A stretch of 64,000 bases of DNA, taken from assembly GCF_000236805.1 (NCBI RefSeq), contig NZ_AGFX01000012.1:372001-436000 (forward strand), written 5' to 3'. Source of the stretch: Paenibacillus peoriae KCTC 3763 (GTDB taxonomy: Bacteria; Bacillota; Bacilli; Paenibacillales; Paenibacillaceae). The notes under the pieces are model-generated. The model made no database searches. It was not told where the DNA came from and saw only the letters and a list, made by a program, of their open reading frames with translations. Every line of letters begins with the position of its first letter. The first letter of the stretch is position 1. Position numbers and translations under genes: made by a program. This document shows, in pieces, positions 16,524 through 25,318 of this stretch.

Positions 16524-17365
16524 CACCCTTCTTCTGTCTCTTCTTCAGTTACTGCCGACTGTCTCAGCCAATTTAATAATAAATCCACAAACTGATTCCT
16601 CGAAGTCATAGCTGCAATAAGCCAGTCTCCATTACCATTAGAGCTCATACGAAATATCCAGCTCATTGCAGAACACAGGACAAAAGCAGCCCGTTGCGAT
16701 TCCCACTCCCTGCCGTTCCAAACCAGCAATTGCAGCTCTCCTTCGGCTACTCGTGAGCTGAGCGACTGGGCCAGCTTGGCAGCCCCCTCCGCATCGCCGC
16801 TAGCCTCGGTTAGCTTACTGCTGATTAGAGGCACACTCTCCCCTGCAGATTGCTTGTAAATTTCATTAAATACCTGCTTGGAGAACATAAGTGCAGGGGA
16901 TTCAGGCAGGGGCCGATCTATCCAGCCCATTTTATCAATCAATGTTTCACAAGCCTTTTCCACATTGCCCAGATCATACAGGCGGTACTCATCAGGTTCA
17001 TCAACGGATTTCACAAGCTCCACGACACGCTCATTCGTACAATGAAGGTAGCCTTCAAACCGCTTGCCTTCCCGTGCATAACGTATGCGGCAAGCCCGGT
17101 TAGATAATCCGGCAATAGCAACCCTTGAAAAAACAGTAGGGGGCATGGCCAAATCCTTGCCCTTATCTACCCGTTTTAGATACCCCTTTTCCAAAAGAGC
17201 GGTTTTTACCTTCTCCCACTCTTCTGCCAATTCCTCCGCCAGATAGCCCTTAAACGGATCTTCCACCCCAAGCAGTCTGTCAGAACCCAGCACGCCTGCC
17301 AGAAAAAACAGTTCCTTCGATTTGAGGGTTATTAACTTCTGCTTGGAAGCTTGAAACGTTAACAT
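16523..17365 (-). CDS. Unrecognised type VII-associated protein, possibly EspG-like
   Basis: 280 residues without membrane helix or signal peptide. I do not recognise it firmly. The N-terminal pattern (FFLAGVLGSDRLLG, a helical stretch, LLEKGYLKRV), the beta-rich middle and the length resemble EspG, the cytoplasmic chaperone of actinobacterial ESX systems; this is a layout impression only. Position supports a substrate-handling role: 16 bp after essC and overlapping the next WXG100-like gene by one base. Confidence 0.5.
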   Translation of the reverse strand: MLTFQASKQKLITLKSKELFFLAGVLGSDRLLGVEDPFKGYLAEELAEEWEKVKTALLEKGYLKRVDKGKDLAMPPTVFSRVAIAGLSNRACRIRYAREGKRFEGYLHCTNERVVELVKSVDEPDEYRLYDLGNVEKACETLIDKMGWIDRPLPESPALMFSKQVFNEIYKQSAGESVPLISSKLTEASGDAEGAAKLAQSLSSRVAEGELQLLVWNGREWESQRAAFVLCSAMSWIFRMSSNGNGDWLIAAMTSRNQFVDLLLNWLRQSAVTEEETEEG

Positions 17366-17381
17366 TATGAGCCACCTCCCT

Positions 17382-20300
17382 TCAAACTACAACATGCCAT
17401 CGGTCACGAATTTTCGTTATCCAATCCTCACAGCTCACTTGCTCTGAGAAAGGAATTGCCGCTTTAATCCTGGTAAATTTGCGCCGTACGTAGTATCCCT
17501 GTCCAGGCGGCAGGACTTTTAGGCCACCAGCAGCGGCGTTCGCTTCCGAATAGGGGATACGAAAGAACGATAAATCATTCGAATCCAGTGTTCCAAAAAG
17601 CATACCGCTTTGACTTGCCTTGACATCATTGAACCAGTCTACCCCAAAGGTCGGGAAATCAGATGGCACACCCGATAGCACGACATGCACATTGCGATCA
17701 CGTCCCAACCGTACAATGGCGGAGAGCTGATCCTTTATCATAAAATCGTTCAGCTGTTTGCTTAACATATCCGCATCGTCAATAACCAGCAGTAACTCGG
17801 GATCATTACCATCCTTGCTCCGCTGTTGGACAATATCATGTACTTGCTGTACCAGAGGACCAATTTCTTCCTCGCTTTCAGCCGCAGCCTTTACATGAGG
17901 AAGATGCCGCAACCTCGATAGTCCACCGCCTCCATAGCGGGTATCAAGCGTATAGACTTCCAACTGTCCCGGTGAGGTGTAATAAGCCAGCGACAGAATC
18001 CAGCTCATGAGAAAGGAAGTTTTTCCTCCCTCCATCGGACTGCCGACGATAAAATTAGGACCCTCTTTCAGATTCAGGAGGAAAGGCTCAAGATCGTCAC
18101 TCTGTAGACCTACGGGCACCTCATAAGGGAGCGCACCGGAAGGCCCACTTGTCCGATCCCACTGCTGCAGCAGTTCCGCCAGCGGAATACGCTCAGGTAA
18201 CGGGAGAATGGCTGGAGCGTGCGCTCCCTTCCATCCCTGCACAATGCTCGCGATATTGCGGCGCAGCTGTGCCGAACGTTCCGTCTCATCTCCTCCCGGT
18301 GAAGGCAATGCCGTCTGGAACTCGAGTGGTGGAATATACCCTTTAACCAGAGCACGGCCCGGAATTAAAGGTCCCGGCGTTTTCGCTGGTCGTCCTACCG
18401 CGTAATAATAATCACTTGGATCGGATAATTCAAAAGAAACAGCATTCGGAATGTTGCTGCGGAATTTCTCAAACACATCCGTAATCCGGTTCGCCGTGAT
18501 GATGAACGTGATACCTAAACTGCCACCTTCACGTAAAAGTGATTCCAGCAGTTCATTTTCGTCTGGATAAGCATTGCGGAAATTAAGATAGCCATCAATA
18601 GCTACGACAATTTGCGGTACATCCTCGACCGCAGAACGGCGATACGAACTTATCGTTTTAACGCCAGCTTCGGAAATCATTTCCTTGCGTATTGCAACCA
18701 GCTTGAACAGATAACGGAACAACCGCTTGATCCGGTCGTCCTCCTCTGCCATCATAACAGAACCGATTTGCGGAAGTTCCGCAAAATCACGCATCGTCCG
18801 ACCCATATCGATGATATAACCGTTCCAACGGTTCGCATCAAAGCGTTGAGCCGTTGACATCAGCAAAGTCTGCAAAAAGGTCGTTTTCCCCATGCCAGGC
18901 ATGCCGTACACCGCCCAATGGCCATGATCCAGTGATGCATAAATCGGCTCCTGGCGCTGATTCGGCAGATCGTCGACCAGCCCGATGAGCGCCTTCAACT
19001 CCAGAGGAGATGATGCACTATCCGTTTGCGTGCATGGGGGCAAATGAGTTAAATCAAGCAATTCAGGCAGCGGCGGAAGCCACGGTCCCTGAAGCCGCTC
19101 AATCCCTGCTTTAGCAGCCTCATTTGCAATATAATCAATGAAGATTTGAAGCTGCTTTGGAGCCTCTTCTCCTTTTAAGCCTGAACTGGCGCGTTCACCG
19201 CCCGTCAGCAGCGCTTCTCGTTTCCCGTTCAGTCTCACTTCATGTACAGGCAGAGCGGAAGAAATATCACTGTTGCCTATATACGGCGCACCGCTCCAAG
19301 CAAACTGCATTTCCTCAAACACCTCATCACTGCCGACTTGGAAGTATCCACGTCCCGGCTTGGTAATCCACGCCGCATTCGGTATTTTCAGCATATCACG
19401 GCTATCGCCTTCGCTCTGCACCCGGAGACAGATACGGAATCTGGAGTTACTCCAAATTTTATCGTCTACAACACCGGCGGGCTTCTGGGTTGCCAAAATC
19501 AAATGGACACCCAAGGTCCGCCCAATCGCTGCAATACTGATTAGCTCGTCCATAAACTCGGGCTGATCCCGTTTTAGCTGTGCAAATTCATCAATAATAA
19601 TAACCAGATGAGGCAGTGGCTGTTCGTGCCGCTGCCGAAGTAATCTGTAATATTCATCAATATGCTGCAAATTGCCTGCATCGTTTAGTATTTTCTGCCT
19701 TCGAACCAGCTCTGCCTTGAGAGATATTTTGGCACGTTCAATCAGGTTATTGTCCAAATTCGTAATCGTGCCCACAACATGCGGCAAGTTGACGAATGTA
19801 TTGGACATGCCGCCGCCCTTGTAGTCGATCAGCATAAAAGCAAGATCATGCGGGTGAAACTCGGCAGCAAGCGAGGCTACGATAGACTGAATAACCTCAC
19901 TCTTCCCTGAACCAGTCGTACCCGCAATCAGGCCGTGCGGACCATGTCCCTGGCGCTCTATTTTATCATGCAGATTGATCATGATCTTCTTGCCGCCTGC
20001 TCGCACACCCATCGGCACAGGTAAAGTATCCGGATGGCGGTTGCGCCGCCACCGTTCTGTTACGCTCAGCTCCTCCACATCCGCTACGCTCATCATATCA
20101 AAGAGAGGCAGTACCGACGGAATATCTGAAGCCGAGGAACGCTTCAAGCGAATAGGAGCCATATACCGCGCCAATGCATCTGCTTCCTCTTTGGACAAAC
20201 GATCCGGCTTAAAGCTCTGCTGTTCAACCTCCGCCGATTCCGATTTGCGGGCATATACCCCCTGCTCCTTGGAAGCCTCCACGATCAGCTGACACTGCAT

Positions 20301-21377
20301 CGGCAATGCTTCCTTACGAGAAGCCAGCACGATCGTGCATGCATCAATGGCTCGTCCGTCTTCCAGTAATAATGGAAGCAAAGGCTCTTCCTCAATCAGT
20401 TGGCTGTCGGATAAAACAATCACATAGCAAGGGATTTCCATTCCTTTTCCATGACGTTCGCTGCGATTGTTTTTACGGCGGTTCAACCTGGCGAACAGAA
20501 AATCAGCTAATTGATGGGCGCTGCTGCTGCGATCTGACATCATCCTTTGGGTTCTGTCATCATCCCACACATGCGGAAGCCAGCGCATCCAGACCCATTC
20601 ATTTTCCTCACGCTCATCATAAAAGGATGCGATTTTCACTTCATCCGGCGAGTGACGCACAGCCACCTGCGCCAGAATCACTCTTAAGGCGGCAAGAGTA
20701 TGCTCTCGCTCACCAACCAGTCCTACCACTTTGGATTGAAACAACGGTAATGCAATGGAAGCCGCATCCACCAGACGAAACTCTTCCTCCAGCTCATCCG
20801 CAGCCCCGAGCAGAGGGTCACGGTCGTAACCGTCCGGGCGCGGGATCTGCAATTTAATATGAAAGGGAACTTGTCCAGTCCCAATACGGACCTGCAAAAA
20901 ATCCTCATCCTCCGGTGAGCGTTCCCAAAGAGAGCTGTTGCGATTTTTGACGATTTGAGCGCATATTTGCGGATCACCGTGAATTTCATATTGCGTGCGA
21001 ATTTGTTCCTCGCGTTTCAGCTCAAGCTCTTCACGATGCTTCTGGAGCTGCTCCCGGTACATCCGGTCCCGCTCCTCCAGCTTGCGTTTGTATTCCTTCT
21101 TGTTACTTAAATAGACGAAAAAAGGAATCGTATAAGATGTAAGCATCATGACCACAGTAATCATCTGAAACATCAAATAGTTACTATTGCCCATCTTGCC
21201 CGTTTTGCTCATATATACATAAAAGCCTACAGTCACCAACGTCATCATTAACGGAATAAGTATAGATATAATAGAAAAAGACGGCTTGCTCGGCTCAGCC
21301 GGAGGCCGTAAAATCTCCAGCTTCTCCTCGCGGAGTGCCGGCCTTAATCTCGGGGAGCGCTGGTATAATACATTCAA
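17382..21377 (-). CDS. essC: EssC/EccC-type FtsK/SpoIIIE ATPase of type VII secretion
   Basis: 1331 residues. Two transmembrane helices near 35-95 are followed by three ATPase modules. The first has a full Walker A (GTTGSGKSE near 486) and IDYKGGG; the second has GMPGMGKTT near 827; the third has SPMEGGKTS near 1115 and a Walker B (LLVIDDADML). It drives export of WXG100 proteins. Firmicute EssC usually starts with two FHA domains; here the membrane helices begin almost at once, so the FHA part is missing and the build resembles actinobacterial EccC. The start is TTG at 21377 behind GGGGGAC. Confidence 0.92.
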   Translation of the reverse strand: MNVLYQRSPRLRPALREEKLEILRPPAEPSKPSFSIISILIPLMMTLVTVGFYVYMSKTGKMGNSNYLMFQMITVVMMLTSYTIPFFVYLSNKKEYKRKLEERDRMYREQLQKHREELELKREEQIRTQYEIHGDPQICAQIVKNRNSSLWERSPEDEDFLQVRIGTGQVPFHIKLQIPRPDGYDRDPLLGAADELEEEFRLVDAASIALPLFQSKVVGLVGEREHTLAALRVILAQVAVRHSPDEVKIASFYDEREENEWVWMRWLPHVWDDDRTQRMMSDRSSSAHQLADFLFARLNRRKNNRSERHGKGMEIPCYVIVLSDSQLIEEEPLLPLLLEDGRAIDACTIVLASRKEALPMQCQLIVEASKEQGVYARKSESAEVEQQSFKPDRLSKEEADALARYMAPIRLKRSSASDIPSVLPLFDMMSVADVEELSVTERWRRNRHPDTLPVPMGVRAGGKKIMINLHDKIERQGHGPHGLIAGTTGSGKSEVIQSIVASLAAEFHPHDLAFMLIDYKGGGMSNTFVNLPHVVGTITNLDNNLIERAKISLKAELVRRQKILNDAGNLQHIDEYYRLLRQRHEQPLPHLVIIIDEFAQLKRDQPEFMDELISIAAIGRTLGVHLILATQKPAGVVDDKIWSNSRFRICLRVQSEGDSRDMLKIPNAAWITKPGRGYFQVGSDEVFEEMQFAWSGAPYIGNSDISSALPVHEVRLNGKREALLTGGERASSGLKGEEAPKQLQIFIDYIANEAAKAGIERLQGPWLPPLPELLDLTHLPPCTQTDSASSPLELKALIGLVDDLPNQRQEPIYASLDHGHWAVYGMPGMGKTTFLQTLLMSTAQRFDANRWNGYIIDMGRTMRDFAELPQIGSVMMAEEDDRIKRLFRYLFKLVAIRKEMISEAGVKTISSYRRSAVEDVPQIVVAIDGYLNFRNAYPDENELLESLLREGGSLGITFIITANRITDVFEKFRSNIPNAVSFELSDPSDYYYAVGRPAKTPGPLIPGRALVKGYIPPLEFQTALPSPGGDETERSAQLRRNIASIVQGWKGAHAPAILPLPERIPLAELLQQWDRTSGPSGALPYEVPVGLQSDDLEPFLLNLKEGPNFIVGSPMEGGKTSFLMSWILSLAYYTSPGQLEVYTLDTRYGGGGLSRLRHLPHVKAAAESEEEIGPLVQQVHDIVQQRSKDGNDPELLLVIDDADMLSKQLNDFMIKDQLSAIVRLGRDRNVHVVLSGVPSDFPTFGVDWFNDVKASQSGMLFGTLDSNDLSFFRIPYSEANAAAGGLKVLPPGQGYYVRRKFTRIKAAIPFSEQVSCEDWITKIRDRWHVVV

Positions 21378-21444
21378 GACAAAAGTCCCCCTTTTCGCTT
21401 ACTATTTCATTTTACCAAGGTTTCATATAATTTCATGTGTGTAT

Positions 21445-21765
21445 TTACCCATTTTTTTCGTTTTGAAAAAGCGAACGCCGTCCATATACAGGTGCTTCGT
21501 CCTGGGTAGTCGAAAAGGCACGCTGAATACGCACCGTACAGCCTTCCCGCAAACCTGCCCCTGTAAGCAACTGGTCGTCCTCCACTCTGAACCAAAGCCC
21601 CTCCGGAAACTTTGCTTCCATAATATATTGCATCCCCTCCGCCGGAGGCTCTCCAAAAATACGCACACCCAGCATCAGCTTCAAATGCTCCACCGAATAT
21701 TCATCAGCCACCTCGATGTCAAACCACTCTGTTTCCTGTCGTCCTGAAAGCACGGTCAGGATCAT
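21445..21765 (-). CDS. yukD: YukD/EsaB-like ubiquitin-fold protein
   Basis: 106 residues: an N-terminal beta-grasp (ILTVLSGRQETEWFDIEVADEYSVEHLK) like YukD/EsaB, and a C-terminal extension of about 25 residues. YukD proteins are small cytoplasmic partners of firmicute type VII systems. It is the first gene of the cluster; the ATG follows GGGAGGG, and a consensus-like promoter lies 80 bp upstream. Confidence 0.75.
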   Translation of the reverse strand: MILTVLSGRQETEWFDIEVADEYSVEHLKLMLGVRIFGEPPAEGMQYIMEAKFPEGLWFRVEDDQLLTGAGLREGCTVRIQRAFSTTQDEAPVYGRRSLFQNEKNG

Positions 21766-21843
21766 CTGTCATCCCTCCCGATCCTTGATCAATACAGTAA
21801 AGTTCCCACAAAAAGCCTATTTTCGATAGAAATAGCTATCGTA

Positions 21844-21872
21844 ACTGTAGCATTCACCCATTAGACTGTCAA
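21844..21872 (-). promoter_or_regulatory. Promoter of the type VII cluster
   Basis: On the minus strand TTGACA (21872-21867), 17 bp, TACAGT (21849-21844). It is the best sigma-A match upstream of yukD. Confidence 0.7.
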
Positions 21873-22074
21873 TTTGTTACAAAATACCCACTCTCAAAAC
21901 AAATTAAAGACTTTAGTCGTATTTCTATAATTAAAAAGAGTCCTTGGAATCAAAAGATACGTATTTACCAGTATTTCATATTCTGATCTGCGTCATTTTG
22001 TCTATAAGCAAGTACTAAACTCGATTGTTACCCAAATTATTGTGAACAGTTTGTAAATTTCTCAGACCTTTATG
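21873..22074. other. Divergent intergenic region, no gene seen
   Basis: AT-rich sequence between the type VII promoter and the promoter of the small gene at 22157. No reading frame with a ribosome site and no strong hairpin. Confidence 0.5.
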
Positions 22075-22122
22075 TTTTTATAAGGTGTTTTTAAGGTAAT
22101 TTTAAGAAACGGGCTCTACAAT
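22075..22122 (+). promoter_or_regulatory. Promoter with three direct repeats phased at 11 bp
   Basis: TAAGG at 22081 and 22092 and TAAGA at 22103, each preceded by a T-run, recur at exactly 11 bp and cover the −35 region of a TACAAT −10 (22117-22122). One-turn phasing over a poor −35 is typical of activation by an OmpR/PhoB-type response regulator such as PhoP. Confidence 0.5.
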
Positions 22123-22156
22123 AAAGCCATGAAATAACTCAGGTGAGGTGATTTTT

Positions 22157-22396
22157 GTGAGAACATTAATTACATTTCAAAACAAACGTATTCCCGTTTA
22201 CTTCAATCAAGATAATAAGCAGCCTATGCAAAAAACACTAAAACTTCTAAGCAACACTTTGGAGAACAAAATCTCCAGCGGCAAGCGTGCCCTTCGGAAA
22301 TGTCTTAACTCTTTGATCAGTATAGAGATTATCGGTTGTGAAGCCATCCTGCATAGCGTTAGTGAAAATGATTCATTGGCACTGTCCCTCTACTAA
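22157..22396 (+). CDS. Small hypothetical protein
   Basis: 79 residues from GTG at 22157, six bases after GAGGTG; an in-frame GTG at 22148 lies inside the ribosome site and is less likely. The product is basic in the middle (SGKRALRKCLN) with an amphipathic C-terminus. I recognise no family. The gene has its own promoter with phased repeats and its own terminator, so it is a separate regulated unit. Confidence 0.65.
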   Translation: MRTLITFQNKRIPVYFNQDNKQPMQKTLKLLSNTLENKISSGKRALRKCLNSLISIEIIGCEAILHSVSENDSLALSLY

Positions 22397-22413
22397 GAGG
22401 GACTATTTTTTTT
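22384..22413 (+). terminator. Terminator of the small gene at 22157
   Basis: GTCCCTC, loop TACTAA holding the stop codon, GAGGGAC, then eight Ts (22406-22413). Confidence 0.85.
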
Positions 22414-22493
22414 GTCTGAACACAGACAAAAAAAGAGAGAGCTCTCCAGCACCCTCTCCAAATCAGCGGCTTTGAAACATCATATATGTAACG

Positions 22494-22655
22494 TTAGTCA
22501 AAGCTGTGAACGACAAAGAGGGCTCCAAACGAATTGAAGCCCGTGTCCATATTCAGCCCAAATCGTAACGGGTCAGCGCACACAGCTAAAAGACGCTGCG
22601 GTTTAGTATAATCCATGCTCACAGACTCAGCATATACTGGGATTTGCGATTTCAT
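22494..22655 (-). CDS. Possible small protein of 53 residues
   Basis: The frame opens with MKSQIPVYAESVSM and ends FVVHSFD. Codon use looks protein-like and it fills the otherwise empty stretch 22414-22696, but no clear ribosome site precedes the ATG (only TCAGGCG). Unknown family; it may be chance. Confidence 0.25.
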   Translation of the reverse strand: MKSQIPVYAESVSMDYTKPQRLLAVCADPLRFGLNMDTGFNSFGALFVVHSFD

Positions 22656-22696
22656 CGCCTGAATGTAAGGCAGACTTCAGACTTCTAAGTATATTG

Positions 22697-23035
22697 TTAA
22701 GACTGGATCGTTACTGGCGTGCCGATGCTGACCTTCTCCTGAAGCTCAAGTACATCCTTGTTGTGCATTCGGATGCAGCCATGTGACACCAACTGGCCAA
22801 TGGACGATGGATCATTGGTACCGTGAATCCCATAATGCGGCTTGGACAGCCCCATCCAGAACGCTCCAAAAGGGCCGCCGGGATTGGGCTGTTTATTGAT
22901 GATCGTAAATTGTCCATTCGGTGTCTGTGTAGCCAACTTGCCAATACCGACAGGATAACTAGCTACAATCTGATCGCCATCCTTCAAATATAAACGGCGT
23001 TCGGTTAAATCCACCACGATGTTGTAGTTCGGCAT
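22697..23035 (-). CDS. L,D-transpeptidase (YkuD domain)
   Basis: 112 residues, nearly only the catalytic YkuD domain: [10 protein letters not shown] and the active-site cysteine in SHGCIRMHN. It would form 3-3 cross-links in peptidoglycan or modify spore cortex. Unlike Bacillus YkuD there is no LysM domain, and no signal peptide is visible, so how it reaches the wall is unclear. Many Paenibacillus genomes carry such short versions. Confidence 0.88.
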   Translation of the reverse strand: MPNYNIVVDLTERRLYLKDGDQIVASYPVGIGKLATQTPNGQFTIINKQPNPGGPFGAFWMGLSKPHYGIHGTNDPSSIGQLVSHGCIRMHNKDVLELQEKVSIGTPVTIQS

Positions 23036-23117
23036 ATGCTCACCCCTTTACACCATATGCCGATCACAACTCAGATTTTCTTGTATTTTTACCAAAAATG
23101 CTTCAATTCAGCTCGGC

Positions 23118-24215
23118 TTACCATTCCACATCCCGTCGCCAGCCACTTCGCTGATCCCTTCGGCCTGAGGTTGTGCCGGTACGACTATCCTTTCTCCGCC
23201 GATCCGCTTCCTTGCGCGCCTGATACTCCAGCTCCCGCTGCATCTTGCGATAATTGTTCACCCTGGATTCTGACAGCCCCCCTGTCTGTACAGCTTCCTC
23301 AACTGCGCATCCGGCTTCGCCCTTGTGCTTGCAATCTGCAAATCGGCATTTCTGCGCTATGTCAGTAATATCGGCAAAAGCATGAGCGACACCCATGGAA
23401 TCATCCCACAGGTTAAGCTCACGCATGCCAGGCGTATCCAGCAGAACAGCTTGCTTGGCGATGGGAAAAAGCTGTCGGTGTGTTGTCGTATGCCGTCCCC
23501 GGCTATCCTCCTCCCTCACATCCTGTGTCTGCTGAATTTCAGCCCCGGACAGCCAATTTACAATCGTTGATTTGCCGCTCCCGGAAGAACCTGTTAAAGC
23601 AACGGTACAGCCGGGTTGAAGAAACGCCTCCAACTGCTCTCTGCCTTCGTTTTGCAGCGCAGAAATAACGATGACAGGTACACCGGGAGCTACCCCCTCC
23701 GCTTCTGCGATCCGTGCCTCAACATCGTGACAAAGGTCGCTCTTACTCAACACGACCACCGGGTTCACCCCACTATTCCAAGCCATAATCAAATACCGCT
23801 CCAGTCTGCGCATATTAAAATCATGATTCAACGCATTTACGAGAAAGAGGGTATCCACATTGGTCGCTATCAGTTGCTCCTTCGTCTCAATACCCGCAGC
23901 TTGTCGGGATATTCGGCTTTTGCGCGGCAGAACGGCATGGATCACAGCATCCGACACTTCATCCGTTGTGCTGATCGCCACCCAATCCCCGACAGCTGGC
24001 ATCTCGACGAGATCATCAATGATATGACGCAGCTTGCCAGAAGCAGCTCCCCAGCGTTCCCCATCCATCGTTATAAGCTTAACTTTTTGCCCATAATCGG
24101 CGATCAAGCGGGCAGGCCGCAGCTGTGAATGTCCCGCACGTTCCTCAAAACTTTGTTTCCATTGGTCCCAATAACCGTTCCACTCATCAGACCAACCGTA
24201 TTCATGTATACTCAT
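23118..24215 (-). CDS. rsgA: RsgA-type ribosome small-subunit GTPase
   Basis: 365 residues from ATG 24215 (MSIHEYGWSD), preceded by AGGAGG; a longer frame to 24344 has no ribosome site and crosses a hairpin. An OB-like N-terminus is followed by a circularly permuted GTPase with motifs in the order LSKSD (G4), VISA (G5), GSSGSGKST (G1) and DTPGM (G3). A zinc cluster (CRFADCKHKGEAGC) and a basic tail follow. RsgA helps late maturation of the 30S subunit. The conserved-locus copy (yloQ) would be elsewhere, so this may be a paralogue. Confidence 0.88.
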   Translation of the reverse strand: MSIHEYGWSDEWNGYWDQWKQSFEERAGHSQLRPARLIADYGQKVKLITMDGERWGAASGKLRHIIDDLVEMPAVGDWVAISTTDEVSDAVIHAVLPRKSRISRQAAGIETKEQLIATNVDTLFLVNALNHDFNMRRLERYLIMAWNSGVNPVVVLSKSDLCHDVEARIAEAEGVAPGVPVIVISALQNEGREQLEAFLQPGCTVALTGSSGSGKSTIVNWLSGAEIQQTQDVREEDSRGRHTTTHRQLFPIAKQAVLLDTPGMRELNLWDDSMGVAHAFADITDIAQKCRFADCKHKGEAGCAVEEAVQTGGLSESRVNNYRKMQRELEYQARKEADRRRKDSRTGTTSGRRDQRSGWRRDVEW

Positions 24216-24302
24216 TGTTTTCCTCCTGAAAATCATCTTTTGGATTGCAGTGTTATTCGATATGTGCACATTTTTCCTCCCGCAAGCAAACAATGCAAAA
24301 AA

Positions 24303-24324
24303 TCCGCAGGGAAACCCCTGCGGA
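24303..24324 (-). terminator. First of two similar terminator hairpins
   Basis: TCCGCAGGG pairs with CCCTGCGGA; a T-run follows on the minus strand (from As at 24297-24302). It has the same stem as the hairpin at 24437-24465. Confidence 0.7.
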
Positions 24325-24436
24325 GAGTATGCGGCTGAAGCCAATGTAATTCGTGTTCGTTACGTAAACAAGCGGCTTATGCGCAAACCGCTCTCAGGAA
24401 CCAACAACCATATACAAGGACACCTAACCGTAAAAA

Positions 24437-24465
24437 AATCCGCAGGGAATCACTCCCTGCGGATT
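24437..24465 (-). terminator. Second, stronger terminator hairpin
   Basis: AATCCGCAGGGA pairs with TCCCTGCGGATT (12 bp), followed on the minus strand by seven Ts. It would end the short transcript that starts near 24616. Confidence 0.85.
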
Positions 24466-24520
24466 TCGTCGGTTCTACTGTCCAACCAACTGCCAAGCCA
24501 GGACTATATATTATACAGTC

Positions 24521-24592
24521 TTAACTGAGCATCGTCCGTGCGGGAGACAAGTCATTCTGCTGCTGAACCCATCCATTCTTGTTCGTACGCAT
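24521..24592 (-). CDS. Possible 23-residue peptide on a short strongly promoted transcript
   Basis: The frame begins MRTNKNGWVQ and ends ARTMLS. GGAGG lies nine bases upstream. An overlapping 15-codon frame (ATG at 24599, 24552-24599) is five bases from the first AGGAGG and competes. Promoter and terminator flank it, so the transcript is about 180 nt. It could be a small peptide gene, a leader or a regulatory RNA. Confidence 0.45.
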   Translation of the reverse strand: MRTNKNGWVQQQNDLSPARTMLS

Positions 24593-24622
24593 ATAACATC
24601 GCCTCCTCCTAAAATTTCCTTT

Positions 24623-24651
24623 ATCATACAAGTCGATAAATCGTCTGTCAA
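24623..24651 (-). promoter_or_regulatory. Strong sigma-A promoter for the short transcript
   Basis: On the minus strand TTGACA (24651-24646), 17 bp, TATGAT (24628-24623). The predicted start is near 24616, only about 40 bp after the ArsR-family stop codon. Confidence 0.75.
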
Positions 24652-24691
24652 GCCTGCCGCAAAACTTTTTTCAAATTTTTTTGAGTTTCGT

Positions 24692-25288
24692 TTAGCGCAC
24701 CTGATCCCAGCGCGTCCACATCTCACGTGGATTCAATTCGTACATTTCCCGTTCCCTGTACATAAACTGATGCATAATCAGTTCACGCCGAATCGTCGCA
24801 AAATCGTCATGGTACTGTTTAATCCACTTGTTTAATTCACGTTCAGGATACACGCGGCCCGGCTCCAGCTTTTCAGCCAGCATCTGAAGCACGATCAGTT
24901 TTTTCTTGTATTGTGCAGGAATTTGGCGCAGCTTGCCATCCTTGGCAAAAAAATTACGTAAAACCGTCGCCTCCATTGTTTCATTAAGCTCTGACATCTC
25001 TTCCTCACCCTCTCCCTTTTCGAAGATAAAACGTACCGTCGCCTCGGCATGCTGCCGGATCAGCTCCGGATTCAATGTAAAATACACCGTATTTTTATCC
25101 CGTCGTTCTTTGATTAATCCAGCCTCACGAAGTTTGGAAGCATGATGCGTAACGGTCGGTTGGGATAAATTCAGCTTTTTCGCCAAAGCCTGACCATGCA
25201 TCTCCCCACGGGACAACAGGAGTAATATGCGCATACGCGTCGGATCAGCAAGCGCTTTATGATAATTGACCATCTTATCCAGCTGCAT
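24692..25288 (-). CDS. ArsR-family regulator with DUF2087 domain
   Basis: 198 residues. The N-terminal winged helix is of ArsR type (ADPTRMRILLLLSRGEMHGQALAKKLNLSQPTVTHHASKLREAGLI). The C-terminal 80 residues match the DUF2087 pattern (IPAQYKKKLIVL, RVYPERELNKWI, RRELIMHQFM). I see no metal-binding cysteines, so the signal is not a classic ArsR metal. The start is ATG 25288, nine bases after AGAGGTG; the GTG of that site is not the start. Its leader holds two direct repeats that look like an operator. Confidence 0.83.
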   Translation of the reverse strand: MQLDKMVNYHKALADPTRMRILLLLSRGEMHGQALAKKLNLSQPTVTHHASKLREAGLIKERRDKNTVYFTLNPELIRQHAEATVRFIFEKGEGEEEMSELNETMEATVLRNFFAKDGKLRQIPAQYKKKLIVLQMLAEKLEPGRVYPERELNKWIKQYHDDFATIRRELIMHQFMYREREMYELNPREMWTRWDQVR

Positions 25289-25318
25289 CGTGACTAGCAC
25301 CTCTTTTCCTTAATCCAA

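Noticed and set aside
24250-24528. 92-codon plus-strand frame
   Set aside because: It runs through both terminator hairpins and lacks a ribosome site.
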